From Candidatus Paceibacterota bacterium (GTDB lineage Bacteria; Verrucomicrobiota; Verrucomicrobiia; Limisphaerales; UBA8199): a stretch of 49,063 nucleotides of DNA. The stretch covers positions 1-49,063 of the forward strand of contig DAOTCE010000039.1 of assembly GCA_035452965.1 (NCBI GenBank), read 5' to 3'. The first letter of the stretch is position 1. Each line of letters opens with the position of its first letter. The notes under the pieces were generated by a model, which worked only from the letters and a program-made list of their open reading frames with translations, was not told the origin of the DNA and searched no databases. The position numbers and the translations under genes are program-made. Shown here in pieces: positions 7,697-16,308 of this stretch.

Positions 7697-7712
7697 AGAA
7701 AGGAGTTGAGAA

Positions 7713-8570
7713 ATGAGACCACATGTTTCTCATTCACGGGGACGCGCGATTGGCGCGCATTCTGATGGTGCTCAGTGGCACACCGAGGACGGCGTGCCGA
7801 TGCCTTCGGTTCTGTCGGCCACGGGCGGGGCGCGACCGACAACGCTGAGCGATGCGCGCGAGCTTGGGCTGCTGCCGAGCGTGAGCAACATCCTAGAGGT
7901 GGTGCACCTGCCGGAGCAGGAAGTTTGGAAGCAGGGGCAAGCGGTGCTCTTGGGGCTGACGCTGCCGCGGCGGGAGGGGGAAAGCGTGGATGCCTACCTC
8001 GAGCGCGTGATGGAGGCGCGGAGCCAGGCGGCAGTGGGCTTTGGCACGAAGCTGCACGGTTGGGCGGAGCGGCTGGCGAGGTGGGTTGAGGTTGACCCGG
8101 CTGATCCGCGGGCTCCGTGGATGAGGCTGCTCCGTGCCTGGTTCCTGGCCAACTGCGTGCGGGTGGTGTGGGCGGAGAGGCCGCTGGTGAACCGGGAACT
8201 CGGTTACGCGGGCGTGGGGGATTTGTTGATCGAGCACCGGGCGCACGGGATAACGCTGGTGGACCTGAAGTTGCAGAACGTGAAGGAGGGTGAGGGGCCG
8301 TCCACCTACAGATCGTGGGGTTACGAAATGGCGGCGTACCGGGCGGCGCTGGGGGAAAAGGTGGTGTGCGTGACCCTGATCATGAACTCGCGAGAGGCAC
8401 ATGCGCCGATCGAGGGGCGCTGGAGCGAGGAGCAGATGGAAATGAACTGGCGGGGGTTTCGGGCGGCGCGGGAGCTGTGGGTGGTCGCCAACAACTACGA
8501 TCCCACGCAAAAACGGGAAGCAGAAACCGGGAAAGCAGAAATGGGGGTATCGATAGCCGATAGGCAATAG
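7713..8570 (+). CDS. RecB/Cas4-like PD-(D/E)XK exonuclease
   Basis: A 285-residue protein with the RecB nuclease motif order: H115 (FGTKLHGWAE), E155 (VWAERPLV), G169-D170 (VGDLLIEH), D184-L-K186 (LVDLKLQNV), then a QxxxY-like helix YEMAAYRAAL. It probably trims DNA during recombination or replication. AAAGGAG lies 7 bases before ATG 7713. The homologue at 30639-31478 keeps all these residues. The last 20 residues come from GCAGAAA and GATAGCCGATAGG micro-repeats. Confidence 0.85.
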   Translation: MRPHVSHSRGRAIGAHSDGAQWHTEDGVPMPSVLSATGGARPTTLSDARELGLLPSVSNILEVVHLPEQEVWKQGQAVLLGLTLPRREGESVDAYLERVMEARSQAAVGFGTKLHGWAERLARWVEVDPADPRAPWMRLLRAWFLANCVRVVWAERPLVNRELGYAGVGDLLIEHRAHGITLVDLKLQNVKEGEGPSTYRSWGYEMAAYRAALGEKVVCVTLIMNSREAHAPIEGRWSEEQMEMNWRGFRAARELWVVANNYDPTQKREAETGKAEMGVSIADRQ

Positions 8571-8573
8571 CCC

Positions 8574-8849
8574 ATGAATCCGCTTTTGTATCCCGCAGTG
8601 ATGAAGAAGGTGTCGTGCCTGGGCCGGCGCGGAGAAGTTCTGCAAGGCATGTGGGAGGGAAAGGGAATGAAGGCGATTGCCGCCGAGCTGGGCATCAGCG
8701 CCAAGACCGTGGAATACCACCGGGCGAATTTGTATCGGCTCTTTGAGGTGCGCGACCCGGTGAGTTTGTGCCGGCGGGCGATGGCGCTGGGGCTGATCAG
8801 GCCGGATTCGGCGGTGAGAGCCGAGGGGCCCCTCCACGTGCGGGATTGA
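8574..8849 (+). CDS. LuxR-type HTH protein
   Basis: A 91-residue protein made almost only of a LuxR/GerE-type helix-turn-helix: GEVLQGMWEGKGMKAIAAEL, GISAKTVEYHRANLYRLFEV, then CRRAMALGLI. There is no receiver or ligand domain. The start could be ATG 8574 or ATG 8601. It sits between the nuclease and helicase genes on the same strand, with 3- and 6-base gaps, so it is cotranscribed. It may tune late or early expression. Confidence 0.85.
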   Translation: MNPLLYPAVMKKVSCLGRRGEVLQGMWEGKGMKAIAAELGISAKTVEYHRANLYRLFEVRDPVSLCRRAMALGLIRPDSAVRAEGPLHVRD

Positions 8850-8855
8850 ACGAGT

Positions 8856-10181
8856 ATGCAAGCGGACTTGAATTTTGGCATTGCCGGGGCAGACGAGACG
8901 CCCGCCCTGCATTCACGCTGGCCGGAGTGGGAGGCGGTGGCGGCGGAGAACCGGTTCCAAGCGGCAGCGCTGGGCGGTCGGAATTGTTTTCTGACGGGCA
9001 TGGGCGGCACGGGGAAGACGACGCAGCTCAGGGCGTTTATCGAGGCGGTGGCTCGGAAGGTGGATGTGACGGCGCCGACAGGGGTGGCGGCGCTCAACGT
9101 GGGCGGGATGACCATTCACCGGTTTTGCGGGATGATGCTCGGGCCTCAGCCCGGGCAGTCGGACGAGGAGTGTTTCGCGCTGCTGCAGCGCGACCGGCGC
9201 CGCTCGATCCTGGTGGGGTTCAACCGGGTGCGGCGGTGCGAGGTGCTGGTGATTGATGAAATCTCGATGTTGCCGGGGCGGCAGTTCGATTTTGTCGAGT
9301 TCCTGTTCCGGCGATTGCGGGGCCGCGATGAGCCGTTCGGCGGTTGCCAGGTCATCGTGACGGGGGACTTCCTGCAGTTGCCGCCGGTGCGAACCAGTGA
9401 GGCGGAGCCTTACGACTGGGCTTTCCAGTCGCCAATCTGGGAGGAGGCGGAATTCAAGACGATCGTTTTGGATACGGTGCGGCGGCAGGATGAGCCGGGC
9501 TTCGTGGCCGCCCTGGCTGACTTCCGCGTTGGGCGCGTCCGGGGCAACTCGGCGCGACTGCTGCAGACGCGCGTTCTGAATTTCCCGCCGGCGAACATGC
9601 CGCGGCTGTTCACGCATAACGTCCAGGTGGACAAATGGAACAGTTACCAGCTTTCGGAGTTGCCGGGCGACGAAAGCGTTCTGGAGGCGGAGCAGAGCGG
9701 GCCGGAGCACCAGCGGGCGTTTCTGACGAAGAACCTGCTGACGCCGGCAACCCTGCGGGTGAAGCGTGGGGCGCTGGTGATGTTCACCGTGAACCGGGCG
9801 GTGCCCGGTGCCCAGAAGCCGCTGTTCGTGAATGGCCAGATGGGGACGGTCGAGGATGTGCAGCCCGGGGCGGTGCTGGTGAAGAGCGGCGGGGCGCTGG
9901 TGCGGGTCGAGCCGTTTTCTTGGCGGTATGACTCGCAGGACCCGGACTCCGCGGCGTTCACCCAGTACCCGCTGCGGCTGGCCTGGGCGATGACGATTCA
10001 CAAGGCGCAGGGGCTGACGCTGGATTCGGCCTACCTGGATATTCGGGCGGCGCGGGAGCCGGGGCAGGCCTATGTGGCGGTGTCGCGGGTGCGGACGCTG
10101 GCCGGGTTGCAGTTCAAGGAATGGTTCAAGGGCGTGCATGTGTCGCCCGAGGCAATCGAGTTTTACAGGCAGGCGGCGTGA
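8856..10181 (+). CDS. PIF1/RecD-like SF1 helicase
   Basis: A 441-residue superfamily 1B helicase. Walker A is GMGGTGKTT (48-56), followed by TAPTGVAALNVGG (motif Ia) and TIHRF. Walker B is VLVIDEISML (130-139), then VIVTGDFLQLPPV (motif III). Near the end are TIHKAQGLTLDSAYLDI and QAYVAVSRVRTLAGL (motifs V-VI). It unwinds DNA 5'-3' in known members and would serve replication or recombination. There is no counterpart in element B. Confidence 0.9.
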   Translation: MQADLNFGIAGADETPALHSRWPEWEAVAAENRFQAAALGGRNCFLTGMGGTGKTTQLRAFIEAVARKVDVTAPTGVAALNVGGMTIHRFCGMMLGPQPGQSDEECFALLQRDRRRSILVGFNRVRRCEVLVIDEISMLPGRQFDFVEFLFRRLRGRDEPFGGCQVIVTGDFLQLPPVRTSEAEPYDWAFQSPIWEEAEFKTIVLDTVRRQDEPGFVAALADFRVGRVRGNSARLLQTRVLNFPPANMPRLFTHNVQVDKWNSYQLSELPGDESVLEAEQSGPEHQRAFLTKNLLTPATLRVKRGALVMFTVNRAVPGAQKPLFVNGQMGTVEDVQPGAVLVKSGGALVRVEPFSWRYDSQDPDSAAFTQYPLRLAWAMTIHKAQGLTLDSAYLDIRAAREPGQAYVAVSRVRTLAGLQFKEWFKGVHVSPEAIEFYRQAA

Positions 10182-10215
10182 TTAACCACAGATGACACGG
10201 ATGAACACGGATGTT
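10182..10215. repeat. ACCACAGATGA repeat abutting helicase stop
   Basis: TTAACCACAGATGACACGG then ATGAACACGGATG, starting at the base after the PIF1 stop codon. The minus-strand gene that follows ends 24 bp later. The same arrangement (stop codon, repeat, 3' end of a minus-strand gene) is seen at 33585-33640. Confidence 0.65.
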
Positions 10216-10239
10216 TTAGCCGCTGGAAGGCGCAGGGAG

Positions 10240-10626
10240 TCATTTCTTCTTGAGAAAGACGACGCGAGAGACCCCGCGATTGTGAGGGACTTTCTTCCGA
10301 GCCTCTGCCAATTCCGCCGCGGTTGCCTCATCACTAAGGACTTCGTAGATGCCGAGATACGTGTACTTGCCGCGCTTAAGCTTCTTGACGAAGAGGGGTA
10401 CTTCCACGGTGTCGTTGGCGAGGGTGTTGCCCCACTCCTTGGTGGGGGAGTCGCCGCCGACCCATACCTGAGCGCGCGAGTCAAAAATGCGGGGATTGTA
10501 ATCCTTTCGGAGGCGGAGCGCGCGGATGCGGGAACCGTGGATCACAGTCCAGTGGAGCACGGGATGGTTCTGCTTATAGAGGGCGGCTATGTCGCGGTAC
10601 GTGTAATCGTGGTCGAGCTCTGGCAT
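10240..10626 (-). CDS. Possible SRA/PUA-like modified-base reader
   Basis: A 128-residue protein that runs against all its neighbours. The middle part reads PRIFDSRAQVWVGGDSPTKE ... NTLANDTVEVPLFVKKLKRG and KYTYLGIYEVLSD. The pattern of an N-x-A/L stretch, a PV/PLF strand and a YxYxGxYEV strand resembles ScoMcrA-like SRA or other PUA-like domains that read modified bases. This is recognition by pattern only. The start at 10626 lacks a Shine-Dalgarno and is 14 bp from the divergent primase start. A restriction or anti-restriction cargo gene is the inferred role. Confidence 0.5.
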   Translation of the reverse strand: MPELDHDYTYRDIAALYKQNHPVLHWTVIHGSRIRALRLRKDYNPRIFDSRAQVWVGGDSPTKEWGNTLANDTVEVPLFVKKLKRGKYTYLGIYEVLSDEATAAELAEARKKVPHNRGVSRVVFLKKK

Positions 10627-10640
10627 GGAGGGACTGTGGC

Positions 10641-12629
10641 ATGAGGGAGACAATGACGGAAGGCAAATTGACCGCGCTGAGGGAATCTGCGTTGAACAGG
10701 CTGGAGGCGTTGCTGGGGGAAGGAACTTTCTTCGTGCCGTGCGAGTGGGGCACGAAGAAACCGATCCTGACATACGTGGACCGGCCTTTCGAGGGGACCA
10801 AGACGCCGGCTTACCGGGCATTGTTCGAGGTGGAGCCGACGAACATCGCGGTTTACCTGGGCAAAGCCTCGGGTGGCTTGTGCGCGATTGATTTCGATGC
10901 GGATGAGGATTTGGCGGCGTTTCTGGCGGTGAATCCGAAGCTGGCAGGGACGCTGCGGTCGCGCGGCAGCCGCGGTGGGATGGCCTGGCTGCGGATTGAG
11001 GGGGAATACCCCGAGAGCTGCAACCCCGAGCACAAGCGGTTTGAGTGGCGGGCGGACAACCGGCTTTCGACGATTTACGGGCGGCATCCGAAGGGGATGG
11101 ACTACAGCCTGGTGGTGGACGCGGCGCCCGTGGTGGTGAAGTTCGCGGACATTGTGTGGCCGGCCGGTTGGGAGCTGCCGTGGGAAGGCCAGGGGGAGGC
11201 GGAGCTGCGGCTGCTTTATGGCGAGCCGTATTACACGAACGAGAAGGGCGGGATCACCGGCATCAATGAAGCGTTTTGGGCGGGGATGTATGCGGCGGAA
11301 AACGTCGTCCTGCACGAGCCGGATGAGAAGACTTTTTACCGCTACAACCCGGAGACGGGCATTTATCAGGTCGAAACGGCGGACGTGATTCGCCATGCGG
11401 TTTCGTGCCGGATGCTGGAGGCGTCGCGCCAGACGCGAGTGTTCGAGCTGCAAAAGAAGCGCGGCACGGCGACGTTGAGCAACGTGGTGGCGCACCTGCG
11501 GGGCATGGTGGAGAAACGCGGGGCTTTCGCGGAGCGGAAGACCGCGATCCACCTGGCCAACGGGGTGATCGCGTTCAGGGAGGGCGAGGCGGAGCTGCGG
11601 CCGTTCTCGGCCGAATATCGGTCGCGCAATCGGTCGCCGATTGCGTTCGACGGGGATGCGCGATGCGGCCGGTTCCTGAATGAGCTGGTGCTGCCGGCGG
11701 TGCATCCGGAAGACGTCGAGCTGTTGCAGAAGTTCGCGGGCATGTTTCTGCTCGGCGACAACCGGGCCCAGCGGATTCTGATTCTGGACGGCGAAGCCGG
11801 GCGGGGCAAAACGCAGTTTGCCAACGTCATGCAGGGGCTGGTGGGGATGCCGAACGTGACGCAGTTGCGCACGAAGCACCTGGCCGAGCGGTTTGAGATG
11901 TTTCGCTATCTACGGCGGACGCTGCTGGTTGGTGTGGACGTGGAGGCCGATTTCCTGAGCACGAAAGGTGCGGCGGTGCTGAAGGGCCTGGTCGGCGGCG
12001 ATTGGTTCGACGCCGAACAGAAGGGCGGGACGGGTAATTTTCAGATGCAGGGCACTTTCAACGTGCTCATCACGTCGAACGCGCGGCTGCGGGTGCGCTT
12101 GCAAGGAGACGTGGGCGCCTGGAAGCGGCGACTGACGATCGTGCGGTATGAGGCGCCGCCGCCGGCGAGGAAGGTCCCGGACTTTGGGGCCTACCTGGTG
12201 CGGACCGAGGGAAGCGGGATTCTGAACTGGGCGCTGCTGGGCGCGCAGAAGGTGCTGGCGGAAATCCCCGACGAAGGCGGGGATTTGGTGCTGACGGAGC
12301 GGCAACGGGGCCTGGTGGAGTCGTTGCTGGCCGAAAGCGACAGCCTGCGACACTTCCTGCAGGAGTCTGTGGCGGTGGACGATCTGGGGGACGCGACTGT
12401 GACGGAGCTGGTCGAGGCATACGCCGCCTACTGTCCTGAGCGGAAGTGGCAGGCAATGCCGATTACGGAGGTCCACTCCAAGCTCGAGACGCTCATGCTG
12501 GACCTGTTCGGGGTGACGAAGCGGCATGACGTGAAGCGGAACGAGAAGAATCAGCGGGGGTTCGCTGGGGTGCGACTCAGGGAAGTGGGGAGTGCGGAAT
12601 GCGGAGTGGAGAATGGGGGGGCGGAATGA
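10641..12629 (+). CDS. Prim-pol / D5-type SF3 helicase fusion
   Basis: A 662-residue replication protein. The N-terminal domain (about 20-190) fits a bifunctional primase-polymerase: CAIDFDADEDL (DFDAD, 84-88) gives the metal-binding aspartates, with later STIYGRHPKG. The C-terminal half is a D5/SF3 helicase: ILDGEAGRGKTQF (Walker A 384-391), LLVGVDVEADF, and FNVLITSNARLRVR, followed by the RLTIVRYE arginine region. It would prime and unwind at the element's origin. GGAGGG 8 bases upstream supports ATG 10641. The last 15 residues derive from a GTGCGGAATGCGGAGT micro-repeat. Confidence 0.88.
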   Translation: MRETMTEGKLTALRESALNRLEALLGEGTFFVPCEWGTKKPILTYVDRPFEGTKTPAYRALFEVEPTNIAVYLGKASGGLCAIDFDADEDLAAFLAVNPKLAGTLRSRGSRGGMAWLRIEGEYPESCNPEHKRFEWRADNRLSTIYGRHPKGMDYSLVVDAAPVVVKFADIVWPAGWELPWEGQGEAELRLLYGEPYYTNEKGGITGINEAFWAGMYAAENVVLHEPDEKTFYRYNPETGIYQVETADVIRHAVSCRMLEASRQTRVFELQKKRGTATLSNVVAHLRGMVEKRGAFAERKTAIHLANGVIAFREGEAELRPFSAEYRSRNRSPIAFDGDARCGRFLNELVLPAVHPEDVELLQKFAGMFLLGDNRAQRILILDGEAGRGKTQFANVMQGLVGMPNVTQLRTKHLAERFEMFRYLRRTLLVGVDVEADFLSTKGAAVLKGLVGGDWFDAEQKGGTGNFQMQGTFNVLITSNARLRVRLQGDVGAWKRRLTIVRYEAPPPARKVPDFGAYLVRTEGSGILNWALLGAQKVLAEIPDEGGDLVLTERQRGLVESLLAESDSLRHFLQESVAVDDLGDATVTELVEAYAAYCPERKWQAMPITEVHSKLETLMLDLFGVTKRHDVKRNEKNQRGFAGVRLREVGSAECGVENGGAE

Positions 12630-13474
12630 GCCTGGACGTGCGGCGGCTGGAGAAGGTCCGCGAGCTGGCCGACGGAGTCGTCCAGGCGCGGTGTCCGGCT
12701 TGCGCCGAAGGCGGCGGCGACCGGAAGGGGGAACACCTGCGGGTTTACCCGGACGGGCGGTTCGGTTGCTGTGTGCATCCCAAGGACCGGGAGCACCGGC
12801 GGCGCATTCATGCCCTGACCGGTGACAAGGCGCCGCGGGTCATCAAGGTGCGCGTGGCGGCGGGGAAAAGCGGCGGGGAGGTCGTCGGCGGCATTCTCGG
12901 ACGCCTCGGACGGGCCTTCGGAAATCCGAAATCCGAAATCCGAAGCCCGAAGGGGGAATTGAGCGGCTCGGACGCCTCGGACGGGGTCAGGGAAGTGCAG
13001 AATGGGGAATGGGGGGTGCGGAATGAGGCTCGGACGCCTCGGACGGGTGTTTCACAGTCCAGCCAAGTTGCTGCGGACAATTCTCGGACGCTACGGACGT
13101 CCCTAAACCCTAACGGGTATGAAGAGGTGTTCTTTGGAGATGAGAAGGAAGAGTCCTGTACTTACAAGGAGTTTGCGCCCCCCGTCCGTAGCGTCCGAGA
13201 AACCGAGGCGCAACCGGAGGCTGAGCCGGGGTCGGATGGGGGCGTCCGAAGCGTCCGGGAGGCGGTGGAGGCGGCCGTGGAGCCGCCGAAAGTCGCCGAG
13301 CCAGGGGTGCGAATGCCCTACTTCGATACGGATGGCACACTGAGGATCCCGTTTAACTCGCCGGAGCGGTATCACTGGTGGAAGCCGCCGCATGACCAGC
13401 GGCTGAGGGTGAAGGAGATCATCGCTGAGCTTCGGGCGAGGCAGCAGGAGGTTGACAATGGCACTGATTTTTGA
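12626..13474 (+). CDS. Primase-type zinc-finger protein, repeat-filled
   Basis: A 282-residue protein starting at the ATGA overlap with the primase. Residues 23-51 (CPAC ... GCCVHP) resemble a CHC2-like zinc-binding primase module. The middle 130 residues are encoded by several short repeats: ATCCGAA, GAATGGGGAATGG and four copies of CTCGGACGCCTCGGACGG-like words, with inverted versions near 13183 and 13240. The end (MPYFDTDGTLRIPFNSPERY ... WWKPPHDQ) is again non-repetitive. It probably helps the prim-pol/helicase. The centre looks like a disordered, repeat-expanded linker. Confidence 0.65.
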   Translation: MSLDVRRLEKVRELADGVVQARCPACAEGGGDRKGEHLRVYPDGRFGCCVHPKDREHRRRIHALTGDKAPRVIKVRVAAGKSGGEVVGGILGRLGRAFGNPKSEIRSPKGELSGSDASDGVREVQNGEWGVRNEARTPRTGVSQSSQVAADNSRTLRTSLNPNGYEEVFFGDEKEESCTYKEFAPPVRSVRETEAQPEAEPGSDGGVRSVREAVEAAVEPPKVAEPGVRMPYFDTDGTLRIPFNSPERYHWWKPPHDQRLRVKEIIAELRARQQEVDNGTDF

Positions 13475-14153
13475 ACAGCAGGCGCGCGAGAGCGATAAGG
13501 CGTTCGCGGCATTCAGTTTGTATCTGAACCTGGGGCCGGAACGGTCGCTGGAGACGGTGGCCCAAAAGTTCACCAGGAGTTCACGTCTAATCAAAAGGTG
13601 GTCGGCGAAATTCGACTGGCCGGCGCGAGTGGCGGCGCACGCCGCGCACCTGGCGACCGTCGAGCGCGAAGCGGTCGAGGTCACCGTGCGGGCGAAGGCG
13701 GCGGAATGGGAGGCGCGCGAGCAAAAACTCCGTGAAACGGAGTGGGCGATGCACGAGCGGGCCATCGCCGCGGCGAAGAAGGGCCTGGACGCCTACATGG
13801 AGCGCGAGAAGGTGTATGCGAACCTGGCGGACATTGCCCGAATGCTGGAAATCGCCAGCAAGCTGGGGCGGCTGGCGACGGGGCTTGGCACCGACGGCGA
13901 GGGGCGCAAGGGGGACGATCTGCCGGCGGTGCGGGTCGAGGTCACGGTCGCGCTCGAGAAGATCTACGGCCAACCACTTCCAGGGGAAGAGGCGGCGCCT
14001 CCTGCCATTGTGGATGTTGAAGTGGCTGGAGGGGAGCCGCAGGTGCAAAACAAGGTTTTGGTGGCGCAAACAGGGGATTCGGGAGCGCAAACAGGGAGTC
14101 TGGGGTCGCAAACAGGGGAATTGAGGGCGCAAACAGGCGAGGCCGAGACATGA
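13458..14153 (+). CDS. terS: Terminase small subunit-like protein
   Basis: A 231-residue protein directly before the large terminase, coupled by ATGA. ATG 13458 has CAGGAGG upstream and matches the start of the homologue at 36184. Residues 8-60 contain ESDKAF, then LETVAQKFTRSSRLIKRWSA and FDW, a helix-turn-helix typical of small terminases. A long helix and a C-terminal EKIYGQPLPGEE motif shared with B follow. The last 35 residues repeat (A/S)QTG(D/S/E), encoded by a GCGCAAACAGGG repeat (14046-14146) absent from the B homologue. The role in DNA recognition for packaging is inferred from synteny and fold. Confidence 0.8.
   Translation: MALIFEQQARESDKAFAAFSLYLNLGPERSLETVAQKFTRSSRLIKRWSAKFDWPARVAAHAAHLATVEREAVEVTVRAKAAEWEAREQKLRETEWAMHERAIAAAKKGLDAYMEREKVYANLADIARMLEIASKLGRLATGLGTDGEGRKGDDLPAVRVEVTVALEKIYGQPLPGEEAAPPAIVDVEVAGGEPQVQNKVLVAQTGDSGAQTGSLGSQTGELRAQTGEAET
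14046..14146. repeat. GCAAACAGGG repeat in terS tail
   Basis: Four units of GCGCAAACAGGGG or TCGCAAACAGGGG at about 21-base spacing encode the QTG peptide repeats. The same unit occurs in reverse orientation in the intergenic block 28676-28757, so it is a dispersed repeat that entered the gene. Confidence 0.75.
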
Positions 14154-15547
14154 CGCCCTGGGAGCGCTATTTCCTGGTCGGGCGGCGGGCTGGCTGCCCG
14201 AAGGACCAGATGGACCGGTTTCAAGCGGCGGACGTGGTCCTGCAGGAGCGACAGCTCGCCGCCTCGGCGGCGGCGCGGCTGTGCGACCGGGCCGACGGGC
14301 CGACGGCAGTCGGCTACGGCGGGGCCCGGGGCGGCGGCAAGAGTCACTGGCTTCTGGCGCAGATGGGCGTGGATGACTGCCAGCGGGTGCCCGGCCTGAA
14401 GTGCCTGCTGCTGCGGAAGGTTGGTAAAGCCAACCTGGAGCACTTCGAGGATCTGCGCCGGAAGTTGTTCGCGAACCTGGGGCATGAGTTTTCGGCGTTT
14501 CGGGGTATCCTGACGTTTAAGAACGGGTCGCGCATCATTGCGGGCCATTTCCAGAACGAGAAGGACATTGATGCCTACCTGGGGCTGGAATACGACGTGA
14601 TCGGGATTGAGGAGGCCACGACGTTGACGGCGCGGAAGTACCAGGACAGCACGACCTGTTGCCGGACGAGCAAGCCGAATTGGCGGCCGCGCATCTACTC
14701 GACAACAAATCCCGGCGGCGTGGGGCACGGGTGGTATCGCAAGCGGTTCATCGAGCCGTGGCAGCGGCACGCGGAGACTGAGACGCGGTTCGTCGCGGCC
14801 CGGGTGACCGACAACCGGTGGAATAACCCGGAATACATGCGCGTGCTGGAAGGGCTGACGGGATGGCAGCGCCGGGCCTGGCTGGATGGGGATTGGGATA
14901 TTGCGGCCGGGCAGTTCTTCACGACGCTGCGGCGGGAGGTGCATATCGTTTCCGACTTCGACGAGACCAGGGCGCGGGAATGGTTTTGCGCCCTGGACTA
15001 TGGGTTTACCCACTACACCGTGGTGCTGCTCGGCTGCACGGATGGCGACGGCAACCTGTTTGTCGTGGATGAGCACGCGGAGCGGCTGTGGCTGCCGCAG
15101 CGGCACGCGCCGGCCATTGCAGCGATGCTCGGGAGGCACAGGATAGCCGATCGCCAATTGCAGATAGGCGATCTGAAGAGGTTTGTGGCCGGCGCCGATG
15201 TGTTCAGCCGCCAGAGCGACGGGTCAACTGTGGCGTCGCAGTACGCGACGTTGGGAGTTGCTTTGAAACCGGCGAACATGGACCGAATAAACGGGTGGGC
15301 GGAGATCCTGCACCGGTTTGGCGATCCGGCGAACGGGGTGAAGCCGCGGCTGTTCATCCACGAGCGGTGTGGTCGGCTCGTGGAATGCCTGCCGGCGATG
15401 CAGCACGATCCGAATCGGCCCGAGGATGTGCTGAAGGTGGATGCCGACGAGGACGGCGTCGGCGGCGATGACGCCGCCGACTGCCTGCGGTACCTGGTCG
15501 CGACGAAGTCGCGAACGGTGGCGCAGCGGAAGCTGCGCGGCTTGTAG
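14150..15547 (+). CDS. terL: Terminase large subunit
   Basis: A 465-residue packaging ATPase-nuclease. Walker A is GGARGGGKS (57-65), Walker B is VIGIEEAT (150-157), and a coupling motif follows in STTNPGG. The C-terminal nuclease part has LDYGFTHYTVVLLG with its first acidic residue and ends VDADEDGVGGDDAADCLRYL, with the aspartates of the RNase H-like fold. It drives DNA into preformed heads. Compared with the B copy it has a few extra residues (IADRQLQIGDLKR) encoded by a GATAGCCGAT micro-repeat at about 15144-15174. Confidence 0.93.
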   Translation: MTPWERYFLVGRRAGCPKDQMDRFQAADVVLQERQLAASAAARLCDRADGPTAVGYGGARGGGKSHWLLAQMGVDDCQRVPGLKCLLLRKVGKANLEHFEDLRRKLFANLGHEFSAFRGILTFKNGSRIIAGHFQNEKDIDAYLGLEYDVIGIEEATTLTARKYQDSTTCCRTSKPNWRPRIYSTTNPGGVGHGWYRKRFIEPWQRHAETETRFVAARVTDNRWNNPEYMRVLEGLTGWQRRAWLDGDWDIAAGQFFTTLRREVHIVSDFDETRAREWFCALDYGFTHYTVVLLGCTDGDGNLFVVDEHAERLWLPQRHAPAIAAMLGRHRIADRQLQIGDLKRFVAGADVFSRQSDGSTVASQYATLGVALKPANMDRINGWAEILHRFGDPANGVKPRLFIHERCGRLVECLPAMQHDPNRPEDVLKVDADEDGVGGDDAADCLRYLVATKSRTVAQRKLRGL

Positions 15548-15703
15548 ACAAAATGAGGTTAGCAAATGGCAAAGGACATGTAGCGAGTAGCGAGGGCATG
15601 TGAGAAAAGAGGTATAGTCCGGTGACAGAACGTTTCTTCAGCGGCGTTCCCCACGCCCACCTCCTTGGCGTCTGTCACCGGGCGGTTTTCTTGTACTGGC
15701 GCA

Positions 15704-15724
15704 GCCCCCTGGGATGGAGGGGGC
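15704..15724 (+). other. Hairpin with GGGATGG loop
   Basis: GCCCCCT pairs with AGGGGGC around GGGATGG. Just after the B terL, GACCCCCTT (38169-38177) pairs with AAGGGGGTC (38186-38194) around GGGGATGG. A G-C pair in A is A-T in B, so the stem is kept while its sequence changes. Confidence 0.6.
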
Positions 15725-15799
15725 GAGGCCACGGCGTGGCCGGCGCTCAGGGGGTGGGTGGGCAGCGACCCCGCCTGACTGAACAAAGCAGCGGAGTGA

Positions 15800-16041
15800 G
15801 GGGTGTGGCGTGAAGGATGCAGGAGCGACTGGCGCGCGCACTGCCACCGGACGGGGGGGAAGAGGCCGGTGAAAGCAGTGAGCGTGACAGGCGCGACAGG
15901 CTCCCGGCCACAAGACGGTGTTATCTTTAGAGCCGCCAGCACCGGGGGTCCTGCGTCAGCGGGTGCCGGTGCGGTCTTTGCGGCTCTATAGATAACATCC
16001 TCTTGTGGCTGGAGCCGAAAGCATCCTTCATGACACACCCC
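15800..16041 (+). other. Nested long hairpin, about 240 nt
   Basis: Outer arms 15800-15820 and 16021-16041 pair over 21 bases (GGGGTGTGGCGTGAAGG...) with few mismatches. Inside, 15907-15936 pairs with 15980-16009 through GCCACAAGA, GTTATCT and TAGAGCCGC blocks. Innermost, GCACCGG (15939-15945) pairs with CCGGTGC (15966-15972). Such coaxial nesting is far beyond chance. Confidence 0.7.
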
Positions 16042-16218
16042 GAACGAAGCGGATCGTAACTGGCGGGGTCGCGGTTCGTGGGGGGCGCGGGGGTCGCGCT
16101 GTTCTGGCTTCTGCGGCGGCGGAACGAAGCGATGGCGGGCGTCGGCTGAGGGGATAGGGAGCCGTCGCCCGCTGCGCGTAGTGGAGCCGGCGCAGAGGCC
16201 AGACTGACTTTGCCTCAA

Positions 16219-16277
16219 GCGCCAGTCTGCCAGCTTTCAGCATTAGCTTGCGGTGCTGATAGCTGGCAGTCTGGCGC
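16219..16277 (+). other. 24-bp hairpin with two T-T mismatches
   Basis: 16219-16242 pairs with 16254-16277 at 22 of 24 positions. The two exceptions are T opposite T. The loop is TTAGCTTGCGG. The flanks begin GCGCCAG and end CTGGCGC. Confidence 0.75.
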
Positions 16278-16308
16278 GTTTCGTTTGGGTCGCGGGGGCA
16301 CGCGCTAT

